From Sulfitobacter sp. THAF37 (GTDB lineage: Bacteria > Pseudomonadota > Alphaproteobacteria > Rhodobacterales > Rhodobacteraceae): a stretch of DNA of 64,000 bases. Within the stretch, counting starts at the first letter, position 1, and each line of letters starts with the position of its first letter. Below the pieces are notes generated by a model. The model was not told the DNA's origin. It saw only the letters and a program-made list of their open reading frames with translations, and ran no database searches. The DNA lies in contig NZ_CP045372.1 in assembly GCF_009363555.1 (NCBI RefSeq), positions 1,240,001-1,304,000 on the forward strand, given 5' to 3'. Made by a program: the position numbers and the translations under genes. Positions 26,546 through 34,734 of the stretch are shown here, one piece after another.

Positions 26546-26917
26546 TCAGGTTGTCTCGACGCAGTGCCGACGGAACGCGCGTTTCAGCATGTCCAGTTCC
26601 GCGCGCAGCAGGTCCACTTCCGCCCGGATATCGTCGCCCAGCACCTCTCCGGCCATCAGCGTGATGTGCCCGATGTCGGTGTCAGCGGCGCAATCGCGGA
26701 TCACCAGGGTCTGCATCCCGTCCGATACGGCTTCGGGCGGAATGGTGATGGACAGCAGCCAGTGGTCTGCCTTGTCATTGTGCACCAGTTCGAAACTGTC
26801 CACGGCGCGTTCTTGGTGTGTGACCTCCAATTTGGGTGTCTCGGCGCCTGCGCCGGTGATCACGCCCTCCCAGACGCCCTGGCGCATCTTGGTCTTGGTC
26901 AGTTCCAGTGTGGACAT
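26546..26917 (-). CDS. Conserved hypothetical protein with C-terminal coiled coil
   Basis: A 123-aa protein of unrecognised family. Residues 1-88 look like a compact beta-rich domain (alternating hydrophobic strands such as WEGVITGAG, LEVTHQER, HWLLSITIPP, QTLVIRD). Residues 90-117 form a heptad-like helix with regularly spaced Leu residues, suggesting oligomerisation. The ATG at 26917 has AGGGAG about seven bases upstream. It begins 11 bases downstream of the DUF6478-like gene on the same strand, so the two are one operon. The regular codon use and strong Shine-Dalgarno support a real gene. Confidence 0.7.
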   Translation of the reverse strand: MSTLELTKTKMRQGVWEGVITGAGAETPKLEVTHQERAVDSFELVHNDKADHWLLSITIPPEAVSDGMQTLVIRDCAADTDIGHITLMAGEVLGDDIRAEVDLLRAELDMLKRAFRRHCVETT

Positions 26918-26928
26918 GGAAATACTCC

Positions 26929-27702
26929 CTAAAGCTGGGCGCGCGGACGGCGCGAGAACGTGAGGTCGCGCAGGATCACTTCGTTCATCTGCGGACCTTC
27001 AAAGATCACGTCGATCCAGGCCCGTTCCACCCGTTTTTCGTTCAGGTTGGAATACGCCAGGTCGAATTCGACCCGGTGATGTTCTTCGTTCAGGGGTAAC
27101 TCCCGTACGATCTGTTCGGTATTCGGCCCATGCCGGATGTTAAGCCGCGCGAAGATTTCCAGCGGTTTTTCCATCTCCACGATGGCATCCATGCGCAGCA
27201 GGTGCGTGCGTTTCAGCCCGAGCACGCCCTCGTCCGGCAGGTCGATGACCAGCGAAAGAAAAGAGCCGTCGAACCGGAACACGTCCAGCCGCAAGCCGTA
27301 GGGGGCCAGGTCCTCCTCGCGCAGGTTGCGCATCTGGCGCAGCGTCAGTTCCGAATACGCGCAGTCGTGAAACAGCGTGACCTCGTCGCCCAGCTGGCTT
27401 TTCGTTTGAACCGAGCTCAACCCGGGTGTCGGCAGTGGCCCCCGCCAGAGTTCGGGCCGCCAGGCCCAGTCGGCGTTGTGGGGTTTGGGAAAGCTGGTCG
27501 ACCCGATCATCGGCAGCGCCAGCCGCTCATCCGCGGTGTGGATCAGTTTATCGAGGTGAAACTTCAACACCCGCGCCCGGTTCCGTTGACGACGCAGCTG
27601 CGGCAGATCCGTCTTGCCCGCCATACGTGCCGCGCGTGCCCAACGCTGAATGTTGCGCGAGAAAACCTTGCTATCAAGGAAGCCGAAACCAAGTTTGGAC
27701 AT
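26929..27702 (-). CDS. DUF6478-like conserved hypothetical protein
   Basis: Protein of 257 aa that resembles a Rhodobacteraceae-restricted family which I recall as DUF6478; the family number is from memory. The N-terminal 60 residues are basic (WARAARMAGKTDLPQLRRQRNRAR), with no signal peptide. The middle contains ADWAWRPELWRGPLP, and the C-terminal half is beta-rich, with repeated hydrophobic strands and a final basic tail (DLTFSRRPRAQL). No catalytic motif is apparent. The ATG at 27702 and the close downstream partner at 26546-26917 indicate a two-gene operon. Function unknown. Confidence 0.7.
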   Translation of the reverse strand: MSKLGFGFLDSKVFSRNIQRWARAARMAGKTDLPQLRRQRNRARVLKFHLDKLIHTADERLALPMIGSTSFPKPHNADWAWRPELWRGPLPTPGLSSVQTKSQLGDEVTLFHDCAYSELTLRQMRNLREEDLAPYGLRLDVFRFDGSFLSLVIDLPDEGVLGLKRTHLLRMDAIVEMEKPLEIFARLNIRHGPNTEQIVRELPLNEEHHRVEFDLAYSNLNEKRVERAWIDVIFEGPQMNEVILRDLTFSRRPRAQL

Positions 27703-27792
27703 CTACACGAAGCCTTTGTTTTTTGGCACCTTACCCAGAGGCAGAGCATCGTTCAAACAAATTGGCCACAATCTCGCGCGGCTTGCCGCGGT

Positions 27793-27809
27793 GTTTCCGG
27801 TGCGGAAAC
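27793..27809 (-). terminator. Hairpin after the lipoprotein gene
   Basis: A perfect 7-bp stem, GTTTCCG at 27793-27799 and CGGAAAC at 27803-27809, with a three-base loop, six bases beyond the stop codon of the minus-strand lipoprotein gene. There is no T-run, so termination activity is a guess. Confidence 0.35.
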
Positions 27810-27814
27810 AATTG

Positions 27815-28393
27815 TCAGGTCGCGCCGCGCGTTCGTTCGAGCAGCGCCGAAATCACGTCGCGCCCTTCCTCCTGTGTCTCGGCGTCGCCCTCCGGCCCAT
27901 AAAGCGCCACGCCCAGCATCTGCCCATTGATCAACGCGGTGCCGCGCCAATGCCTGCTGTCCAGCGCGCCGGTCGGGGCTGGGCCGGTAGCGCGGAAGAT
28001 GACGCTGTTGTCGTCACCTGTCACCGCCGAGATCGCCGTCAGGCCATGCGCCGTGCCCGTGGTTTGCGGATCGGGCAGCGGACTGCCGGGGTCGGCGTTG
28101 GACAGGCTGACGGTGATGACGCCGAGAGGCGCGGCACCTGCGGCGGACGGCGCGCCAAGCCTGTCGCACCGCGCCATGAGGGCGAACCGGCTCTTCAGGC
28201 TGGCGCTGTCTATGCAAAAGCCCGAAGGCGCCACCAGGGTGACGGCCCCTCCGGCCATATCCGCCTGGGACAGCGGTTTGGGGTCCGCCGTCAGCGTACC
28301 GGCAAAGAAATTGGCGCCCTGGCCGCCTTCGCAGGCGGACAGGGCAATCATCGACATCGCGGCCAGCGGCGCCTTAAAGGTCCATGTAGTCAT
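27815..28393 (-). CDS. Putative lipoprotein of unknown function
   Basis: A 192-aa protein with a lipoprotein signal: hydrophobic helix AAMSMIAL followed by the lipobox LSAC, with Cys about residue 20 becoming lipidated. After it the protein is rich in Gly, Ala, Pro and Thr, with three further Cys, and the second half reads like a beta-barrel or sandwich ([36 protein letters not shown]). I do not recognise a named family. The ATG at 28393, preceded by AAGGCAG, lies inside the last codons of ilvD (20-base overlap), so it is probably cotranscribed with ilvD, although nothing suggests a shared pathway. Confidence 0.72.
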   Translation of the reverse strand: MTTWTFKAPLAAMSMIALSACEGGQGANFFAGTLTADPKPLSQADMAGGAVTLVAPSGFCIDSASLKSRFALMARCDRLGAPSAAGAAPLGVITVSLSNADPGSPLPDPQTTGTAHGLTAISAVTGDDNSVIFRATGPAPTGALDSRHWRGTALINGQMLGVALYGPEGDAETQEEGRDVISALLERTRGAT

Positions 28394-30140
28394 GGGTTTC
28401 TGCCTTGGCACCCGGATGGGTCACGGCTCCGAGGTAGGTCGGACCGACCAGTTGCGCATATTTCCACAGCGCACCAGAGGCGTAGTTCGTGGGCCGCGCG
28501 CCTTTCCATTCGGACTTCCGCTTGGCGAGTTCCTCATCCGTCAGATCGACGGTGATCGACCCCTCGATGGCATTGAGCGTGATCATGTCACCGTTCTTGA
28601 GAAGCGCGATCGGCCCGCCATGCGCGGCTTCCGGTCCGACGTGCCCCACGCAGAACCCCCGCGTCGCGCCGGAAAAGCGGCCATCGGTGATCAGCGCGAC
28701 CTTCTTGCCCATGCCCTGACCGGACAGGGCGGCGGTTGTCGCAAGCATCTCGCGCATGCCCGGACCCCCGGCGGGGCCCTCGTTGCGGATGACGAAAACG
28801 TCGCCTTCGGAATAGCTGCGGTTCTGCACTGCCTCGAATGCATCCTGTTCGCATTCGAACACCAGCGCGGGGCCGGTAAAGACGATGTCGTCTTCGCTCA
28901 TCCCGGCGATCTTCACGATAGCGCCCTCGGGGGCGAGGTTGCCCTTGAGGCCCACGACGCCGCCGGTCTTGCTGATCGGGTTGGCGACCGAATGGATCAC
29001 CTTGCCGTCCGCCTCGCGCGTGACCTGATCCAGAACCTCGCCGATGGAATAGCCGGTGGCGGTCATGCAGTCGAGATGGATCAGCCCGGCCTTGCGCAAT
29101 TCGTTCATCACGACCGGCACACCGCCTGCCTCGTAGAGATCCTTGGCCACATGCGACCCGCCGGGTTTCATGTCGACGAAGTAGGGGGTGTCGCGGAAGA
29201 TTTCGCAGACGTCATCAAGGAAGAAGTCGATGCCCGCCTCATGCGCCATCGCGGGCAGGTGCAGGCCCGCGTTTGTGGACCCGCCCGTACAGGCGACGAT
29301 CCGCGCTGCGTTCTCGAACGCCTCACGGGTGCAGATGTCGCGCGCGCGGATGTTCTTTTCGATCAGGTTCATCACCGCCGCGCCCGACGCCTTGCCATAT
29401 TCATCACGGGATTCGTAAGGTGCTGGCATGCCCGATGAGTTGGGCAGCGCAAGGCCGATCGCCTCGGACACGCAGGCCATGGTGTTGGCGGTGAACTGGC
29501 CGCCACAGGCGCCGGCGGACGGGCAGGCGACCCGTTCGAGGATTTCCAGCTCGGCCTCGGTCATGGTGCCGTTCTGGAAGTTTCCGACCGCTTCGAACAT
29601 GTCCTGAACCGTCAGGTCACGCTCGGCAAAGCTTTCGGGGACCTTCGCACCGCTGGGCACCTTGCCCGGCAGAATCGACCCGCCATAGAGAAACACCGAA
29701 GGCACGTTAAGCCGCAGCATGGCCATCATCATGCCCGGCAGGGATTTGTCACAGCCCGCAAGGCCCACGATCGCGTCATAGCAGTGGCCGCGCATGGTCA
29801 GTTCCACGGTATCGGCAATCGCCTCGCGCGAGGCGAGAGAAGACCGCATGCCCTCGTGGCCCATGGCGATACCGTCGGTCACGGTGATGGTGGTGAATTC
29901 GCGCGGCGTGCCCTGTTCGGCTTTCACCCCCAGTTTGACGGCCTGAGCCTGCCGGTTCAGCGCGATGTTGCAGGGGGCGGCTTCGTTCCAGCAGGTCGCG
30001 ACGCCGACCAGTGGCTGATGGATTTCCTCGTCCGTCATGCCCATCGCGTAGTAATAGGACCGGTGGGGCGCGCGCGCCGGACCTTCGGTCACGTGGCGGC
30101 TGGGCAGTCTGGATTTGTCAAATCGCTGGTTGCTGGACAT
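28374..30140 (-). CDS. ilvD: Dihydroxy-acid dehydratase
   Basis: Dihydroxy-acid dehydratase, 588 aa, which dehydrates 2,3-dihydroxy-3-methylbutanoate and -valerate to the 2-oxo acids in valine, isoleucine and leucine synthesis. It is an iron-sulphur enzyme; cluster and active-site Cys residues are visible in [26 protein letters not shown] and [16 protein letters not shown]. Later blocks [12 protein letters not shown] and [23 protein letters not shown] are also diagnostic. The start ATG at 30140 has AGGGAG seven bases upstream. It is followed by a lipoprotein gene overlapping its 3' end. Full length with no anomaly. Confidence 0.97.
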   Translation of the reverse strand: MSSNQRFDKSRLPSRHVTEGPARAPHRSYYYAMGMTDEEIHQPLVGVATCWNEAAPCNIALNRQAQAVKLGVKAEQGTPREFTTITVTDGIAMGHEGMRSSLASREAIADTVELTMRGHCYDAIVGLAGCDKSLPGMMMAMLRLNVPSVFLYGGSILPGKVPSGAKVPESFAERDLTVQDMFEAVGNFQNGTMTEAELEILERVACPSAGACGGQFTANTMACVSEAIGLALPNSSGMPAPYESRDEYGKASGAAVMNLIEKNIRARDICTREAFENAARIVACTGGSTNAGLHLPAMAHEAGIDFFLDDVCEIFRDTPYFVDMKPGGSHVAKDLYEAGGVPVVMNELRKAGLIHLDCMTATGYSIGEVLDQVTREADGKVIHSVANPISKTGGVVGLKGNLAPEGAIVKIAGMSEDDIVFTGPALVFECEQDAFEAVQNRSYSEGDVFVIRNEGPAGGPGMREMLATTAALSGQGMGKKVALITDGRFSGATRGFCVGHVGPEAAHGGPIALLKNGDMITLNAIEGSITVDLTDEELAKRKSEWKGARPTNYASGALWKYAQLVGPTYLGAVTHPGAKAETHDYMDL

Positions 30141-30229
30141 CTGGTGGCTCCCTGAAACTTATTCGCAACCGGAATAGTCCTGCAAAGTCAGCCCTGCAAG
30201 CATCGAACGCCATTGGCCAGCCAATGCAG

Positions 30230-30949
30230 CTATCGCGCCAGCTCCCGATAGGGGCAGACATCATCCTCGAACGGAACACGGCGGCGGTTGAACCGCGTGC
30301 CCTCGATGGCCTCCGGCCCGCCGATGCGGTCCATGCGGAAATGCCGGAAATCCCCGCGCGTCGGATCCCAGGCCACCAGGTACCAAAGCGGCGGCAGGAT
30401 CAACATGGCCTGAGGTTCCACCAGCCGCCGGGTCGCGATGCCTTTGGCGTCACGGTAGTCGAACCGGATCAACCGTCGTTCCAGAAAGGCGGTCTCGAAA
30501 GCGGGCAGTAACGCGGGGTCCATCGGCCCCATGTCGGACAGGTCCTGCAGAGGGGACAGCTTGCCCACATGCAGGCAATCGAGAAAACGGCGCAAGTCGC
30601 GCATTTTGTCCGACGGCAAGGCTCTTTCGATCCGGGCAAGACCCGAGTCGGCCAGTGCCGAGAACGGCAAGTGTCCTGCCGCCCGCATCGACGCGACGCT
30701 GATCAACAGGGCGAACACCTCGGGCACGGAAAGCCGTGCGGTGGTCTGCATCGACTGAGGGTCAAGCCGAAGCCCGCCACCGCGCCCCACATCCGAGTGA
30801 ATGACGTATCCCTCATCCCGCAAGGCGCACAGGTCCCGCAGCACGGTTCGGCGGGAGGCTCCGACCTCTGCGGCCAATGCATCCACGGTTGTCGCACCAC
30901 TGCGTCGCAGGCTGCGGACGATGTCTTCCTGTCTTGCTCGGGCTGTCAT
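30230..30949 (-). CDS. YafY-type HTH/WYL transcriptional regulator
   Basis: Regulator of 239 aa with an N-terminal helix-turn-helix of the DeoR/HTH_11 type (TTVDALAAEVGASRRTVLRDL, about residues 18-38) followed by a winged segment and a C-terminal WYL domain (FDYRDAKG, RLVEPQAMLILPPLWYLVAWD, FRHFRMDRI) that binds small ligands. It is divergent from the RidA gene with an 86-base gap, the usual arrangement in which such a regulator controls its neighbour. An imperfect inverted repeat, TATGG at 30980-30984 and CCATA at 30997-31001, lies in the gap and could be its operator. Ligand unknown. Confidence 0.88.
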   Translation of the reverse strand: MTARARQEDIVRSLRRSGATTVDALAAEVGASRRTVLRDLCALRDEGYVIHSDVGRGGGLRLDPQSMQTTARLSVPEVFALLISVASMRAAGHLPFSALADSGLARIERALPSDKMRDLRRFLDCLHVGKLSPLQDLSDMGPMDPALLPAFETAFLERRLIRFDYRDAKGIATRRLVEPQAMLILPPLWYLVAWDPTRGDFRHFRMDRIGGPEAIEGTRFNRRRVPFEDDVCPYRELAR

Positions 30950-31035
30950 GAGACAAGCATAGCATGAATGGTGACAGGATATGGCACTATTTCATTCCAT
31001 ACCGATCACATCAACCCGCAACAAAGGATTTCAGA

Positions 31036-31434
31036 ATGATGCAACGACAGGCCGTGAACCCCAGCGATTGGTCGGTGAAACTGGGATACAACCAAGCAGA
31101 ACTGATCGAGGGCGTGACCCGCCAGTTGATCTGTTCGGGTCAGACCTCCGTGGATGACGGGGGAAACCTGCAGCACGACGGCGACATGCGGGCGCAGATC
31201 GGCCTCGCGCTCGACAATCTGGAAGCTGTGGTGAAAAGGGCGGGAATGACCCTCGCCAACGTGACCCGATTGGGCATCTATGCCACGGATGTGGACGCGG
31301 CGCTGCAAAATTTCGACTTGCTCGGGTCACGTTTTGGCGGCCAGGGCGTCGCACCGCCCATGACCCTGCTGGGGGTCACGCGGCTTGCGCTTCCCGGCAT
31401 GTTGTTCGAGGTCGAGGCGACGGCAGCGGTCTGA
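31036..31434 (+). CDS. RidA family protein
   Basis: Protein of 132 aa of the RidA/YjgF/UK114 family, whose best-known members hydrolyse reactive enamines and imines produced by PLP enzymes. Family blocks are visible as LICSGQTSVDDGGNLQHDGD, the LDNLEAVVKRAGMTL helix and the terminal MTLLGVTRLALPGMLFEVEATA. The Arg used for substrate binding in archetypal RidA (usually in an R-x-A/C-V-x-V strand) appears altered to TRLAL here, so it may belong to a subgroup with a different substrate. Start ATG 31036 has AAAGGA seven bases upstream. It is divergently placed from a WYL regulator that probably controls it. Confidence 0.85.
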   Translation: MMQRQAVNPSDWSVKLGYNQAELIEGVTRQLICSGQTSVDDGGNLQHDGDMRAQIGLALDNLEAVVKRAGMTLANVTRLGIYATDVDAALQNFDLLGSRFGGQGVAPPMTLLGVTRLALPGMLFEVEATAAV

Positions 31435-31443
31435 GACACGCAC

Positions 31444-31487
31444 CAAGAGCGGTCGCGCGCGCCCAAGGTTCGCGACCGCATCTCTTG
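31444..31487 (+). terminator. Strong hairpin after the RidA gene
   Basis: An inverted repeat, CAAGAG then GCGGTCGCG (31444-31457), pairs with CGCGACCGC then CTCTTG (31471-31487) with a two-base bulge. It begins ten bases past the RidA stop. It lacks a T-run, so it may be a terminator or a processing/stability hairpin. Confidence 0.55.
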
Positions 31488-31504
31488 AAGCCCCGGTCTG
31501 GGTT

Positions 31505-31530
31505 GCCCTGTCATTGGGTGGTGACAGGGC
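31505..31530 (+). promoter_or_regulatory. Second hairpin in the leader of the ABC-like gene
   Basis: A perfect 9-bp stem, GCCCTGTCA at 31505-31513 and TGACAGGGC at 31522-31530, with an 8-base loop, about 97 bases upstream of the ABC-like gene start. It has no T-run. It could be a second terminator or part of the 5' leader of the downstream operon. Confidence 0.45.
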
Positions 31531-31626
31531 GGTGAACAGGTGCCGTCGATGTTGTAAAAACCCGGTCTGACGCATAAGTTGCGGCGATCCCGTCGGCGCG
31601 ATGGGTCCCCAGCGAAAGTCCGGTGC

Positions 31627-34600
31627 ATGGAACCCAGCATTTTCTCGTTTATCTGGAAGTTTTCCCGCCGCGATCAACTCTACCTGCTGGCCTTCACGCT
31701 TTTCACGTTTCCGTTCCTCTACGCCACGCTTGAACTGCCAAAGCGCATCATCAACGATGCCATCGGCGCCGAGAGCGACACTGTCAGCCTTTTCGGGTTC
31801 GAAATCACGCAGGTTCAATTTCTGCTGGCGCTGTGTTTTGCCTACCTCGGGGCGGTGATCGTTCATGGCATCCTCAAGATGCATCTGAACACGATGAAAG
31901 GCGTGCTGGCCGAACGGCTGTTGCGCCGCTTTCGCTATCAGCTCATCAGCCGCATGATGCTGTTTCCGCGCAGCTATTTTCGCAAGACGTCGCAGGGTGA
32001 ACTGGTCAGCATGGTAACATCGGAAGCGGAGCCGATGGGGGGCCTGATGGGCGATTTCGTCGCGCAACCGGTTTTCCAGGCGGGTCAGATGCTGATCATC
32101 GTGATCTTCCTTTTCCTGCAGAGCTTTTGGTTCGGATTGGCGGGGGTCGCCCTGATCCCTCTTCAGGCCTGGATCATCCCGATGCTGCAGCGGCAGATCA
32201 ACGAATTGAACAAGGTCCGGATCAGGGAGGTGCGCCAGTTCTCGGCAGAGATCGGCGAAACGGCGGCAGGTATCGGGGATTTGCGCAGCAACGGCGGCTG
32301 GCGCTACCGGCTGTCCGCCTTTACCGACCGGCTGGGGCGCCTGTTCGAGGTGCGGTTCCGGATCTACCAGAAGAAGTTCTTCATGAAGTTCCTTAACAAC
32401 TTCATTACCCAGCTGACACCTTTCTTCTTCTACGCCGTCGGCGGGTACCTTGCCATTCAGGGCCAGATCACGGTCGGTGCGCTGGTCGCGGCGCTGGCCG
32501 CCTACAAGGACCTGTCGAGCCCCTGGAAAGAGCTGCTGACCTACTACAACCAGACCCAGGATATGGCTGTCCGCTGGGACGTGGTCATTGAACGGTTCAA
32601 CCCACCGCGCATGATCAACCAGCAATTGCTGATCGGCAATCCCGAAGAGATTCCGCATCTGCGGGGCGATATTCGCTTCGACAAGGTCGTTCTGCGGGAC
32701 GAGGACGGATCGACCATTCTGCACGATCTCAGCTTCACGATCCCTGCGGGCAGCCGCGTGGCGATCGAGGTCAAGAACCAGTCCGAACGGATGGCGCTGG
32801 CCGATGTGCTGACCCGCGAGGTGATCCCGACGCGGGGCCGTGTCGTGATGGCGGGGCACGATCTGACAGGTCTGCACCAGGCGGTCATCGCCGCCCGCAT
32901 CGGCTATGCCGGGGCGCAGCCCTATCTGTTTCAGGGCACGGTAGGGGACAACCTGCTGATGCCGCTGATGACACAGCCCGCCACCGTGCTGTGGGACCCC
33001 AAGAAGATTGACCGCGCCACGATAGAGGCCCGCAGGTCCGGCAACAGCCCCGACAGCACAAAGGCCGAATGGCTGGACCCCGCGGTGGCGGATCTTCAGA
33101 CCCGCGAAGAGGTGTTCGATTTCTGGTACAAGATCACCTCGGCACTGGGGACGGCGGATGTAATCTTCCTCAGCATGCTGGATTCACGCATGGACCCGGA
33201 CAAACACCCGGAACTCGCGCGCCGCATCGTCGCCCTGCGCGACGAGGTTCATCAACGGCTCAAGTCCGACGATCTGGACAAAGCCGTGTACCGGTTTGAC
33301 CCCGAAAGCTTCAACCCCGCGGTGCCTCTGGGTGGCAACCTGATGTTCGCCGCCCCCCGCCGCGCGATCAGCCAGAAGGGACTTGTCGAAGAGGGCGGCT
33401 TTCTGAGCATGATCATTGACCAGGGCCTGGCCGAACAGGGCATCGCCATATCGCAGACCCTGATAGAGACCCTGCACGACACCTTTGGCCGCGACGGCAC
33501 GGATCACCCCCTTTTCACGTCCCTCGGGATCGAGGAAACGCTCTACGAACAATTGGTGGATATCGCCCAGCGCCGCCGCGACAAGGGAGACGCCTCGCTC
33601 ACGGCAGATGAGTTCGCCCTTTTGCTGACGGTGCCTTTCGCCTTTACCGCCGAACAGATCGGACCCGGCTTTCCGGAAAGCTTCAAACGGGAAATCCTGG
33701 CCATCCGCAAGTCGCGCGGTGCGCAGCTGCGCGAACAGGCGGCTGACCTGTTCATCGAAATCGCGCCGGATAATTACCTGCCACGGCTGACCATTCTGGA
33801 GAACGCGATCTACGGTCGCTTTTCCGGCATGGCGGGTCTGCAGGCCGATCTTGTTCGTGACGCGGTCGTCGATGTGATGGAGGCGCACAACCTCAAGCAG
33901 ATGGTATCGGTCAATCTTTTCGACGTGCCCACGGACATCGGCGGGGCAAACCTGCCGGCCCAGTTCCAGGAACGGGCGGCCTTCGGTCGGGCGGTGATCA
34001 AACAACCCGACGTGCTGGTCTTCAATCAGGTCCTTGCGGGATCGGATGCCGAGACGCAGAAACGGATCAGCGACCGCCTGAGCGACCTTCTGCCTCACAC
34101 CACCCAGATTTTCCTGAATGACAGCTTCGCCGACGTTCAGGCCTATGACATGCACATGGAAATCCACCACGGCCGCCTGAATGGCACTTCGGAGGCCGAG
34201 GATGCCGAAATGAACGAGGATGCCTCGGACGATCTGCGCCGCAAATTGCGCATCATCGCGCGCAACAGCCTGTTCAGCACGCTTGAATCCCGGCAGCAAC
34301 GCCTGCTGGCCTTTGCCGCACAATGGTACAGCGCCGAACAAGGGCAGGTCATATTCTCGATGGGCGAGCGGGCCGACGCGGCCTATCTCTGTTTGTCCGG
34401 CAAGGCGGAAATCGTGTGGTCCGGCGAGGATGGCACAAGCCATCATGTCGCAGACGTGGAGCCGGGCCGCCTGATGGGAGACCTTTCCATCATTCTGGAC
34501 GAACCGCGTCAGATGAACCTCGTCGCAATCGAACCCTGCCAGTTCCTGCGCATCGGTGCCGAGCAGTTCCGTTCCGTGCTTGAAAGCGACAAGGCACTGC

Positions 34601-34734
34601 TGCTGACGCAACTGCGGACCGTGGCCGGACACCTGGCCGGGGCTGCGGAAGTCCTTCGCGCTGCCGGGCTGGACGTGCCGCGCGAGTACGGCCCGCCAAC
34701 CCCGCCGACCCTTGCGGAAGAGCAGGCGCGATGA
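31627..34734 (+). CDS. Degenerate ABC-transporter-like protein fused to a cyclic-nucleotide-binding domain
   Basis: Unusual protein of 1035 aa. Residues 1-320 are an ABC exporter membrane domain. From about 345 a nucleotide-binding-domain fold begins, but its motifs are lost: the Walker A Gly-rich loop with Lys-Ser/Thr is replaced by EVKNQSERMA (about 381-390); the signature LSGGQ reads LPAQF (776-780); Walker B with catalytic Glu reads DVLVFNQ (795-801); and the switch His is absent (QIFLNDSFADV). A Q-loop remnant (AQPYLFQGTVGDNL) is retained. A foreign roughly 270-residue helical insert (449-717) separates the two NBD halves. Residues about 885-1000 form a cNMP-binding domain. Start ATG 31627 fits the MEPSIF membrane start; an upstream TTG was rejected. 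It overlaps the CPBP protease gene by four bases. Probably not an ATP-driven pump; role unknown. Confidence 0.85.
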   Translation: MEPSIFSFIWKFSRRDQLYLLAFTLFTFPFLYATLELPKRIINDAIGAESDTVSLFGFEITQVQFLLALCFAYLGAVIVHGILKMHLNTMKGVLAERLLRRFRYQLISRMMLFPRSYFRKTSQGELVSMVTSEAEPMGGLMGDFVAQPVFQAGQMLIIVIFLFLQSFWFGLAGVALIPLQAWIIPMLQRQINELNKVRIREVRQFSAEIGETAAGIGDLRSNGGWRYRLSAFTDRLGRLFEVRFRIYQKKFFMKFLNNFITQLTPFFFYAVGGYLAIQGQITVGALVAALAAYKDLSSPWKELLTYYNQTQDMAVRWDVVIERFNPPRMINQQLLIGNPEEIPHLRGDIRFDKVVLRDEDGSTILHDLSFTIPAGSRVAIEVKNQSERMALADVLTREVIPTRGRVVMAGHDLTGLHQAVIAARIGYAGAQPYLFQGTVGDNLLMPLMTQPATVLWDPKKIDRATIEARRSGNSPDSTKAEWLDPAVADLQTREEVFDFWYKITSALGTADVIFLSMLDSRMDPDKHPELARRIVALRDEVHQRLKSDDLDKAVYRFDPESFNPAVPLGGNLMFAAPRRAISQKGLVEEGGFLSMIIDQGLAEQGIAISQTLIETLHDTFGRDGTDHPLFTSLGIEETLYEQLVDIAQRRRDKGDASLTADEFALLLTVPFAFTAEQIGPGFPESFKREILAIRKSRGAQLREQAADLFIEIAPDNYLPRLTILENAIYGRFSGMAGLQADLVRDAVVDVMEAHNLKQMVSVNLFDVPTDIGGANLPAQFQERAAFGRAVIKQPDVLVFNQVLAGSDAETQKRISDRLSDLLPHTTQIFLNDSFADVQAYDMHMEIHHGRLNGTSEAEDAEMNEDASDDLRRKLRIIARNSLFSTLESRQQRLLAFAAQWYSAEQGQVIFSMGERADAAYLCLSGKAEIVWSGEDGTSHHVADVEPGRLMGDLSIILDEPRQMNLVAIEPCQFLRIGAEQFRSVLESDKALLLTQLRTVAGHLAGAAEVLRAAGLDVPREYGPPTPPTLAEEQAR

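Noticed and set aside
27927..29438. 503-codon plus-strand frame antisense to ilvD
   Set aside because: No domain similarity; ilvD on the minus strand is complete with all motifs.
31579..31626. TTG start for the ABC-like protein
   Set aside because: The 16 extra residues are Arg-rich and without Shine-Dalgarno support; the ATG at 31627 starts the membrane domain properly.
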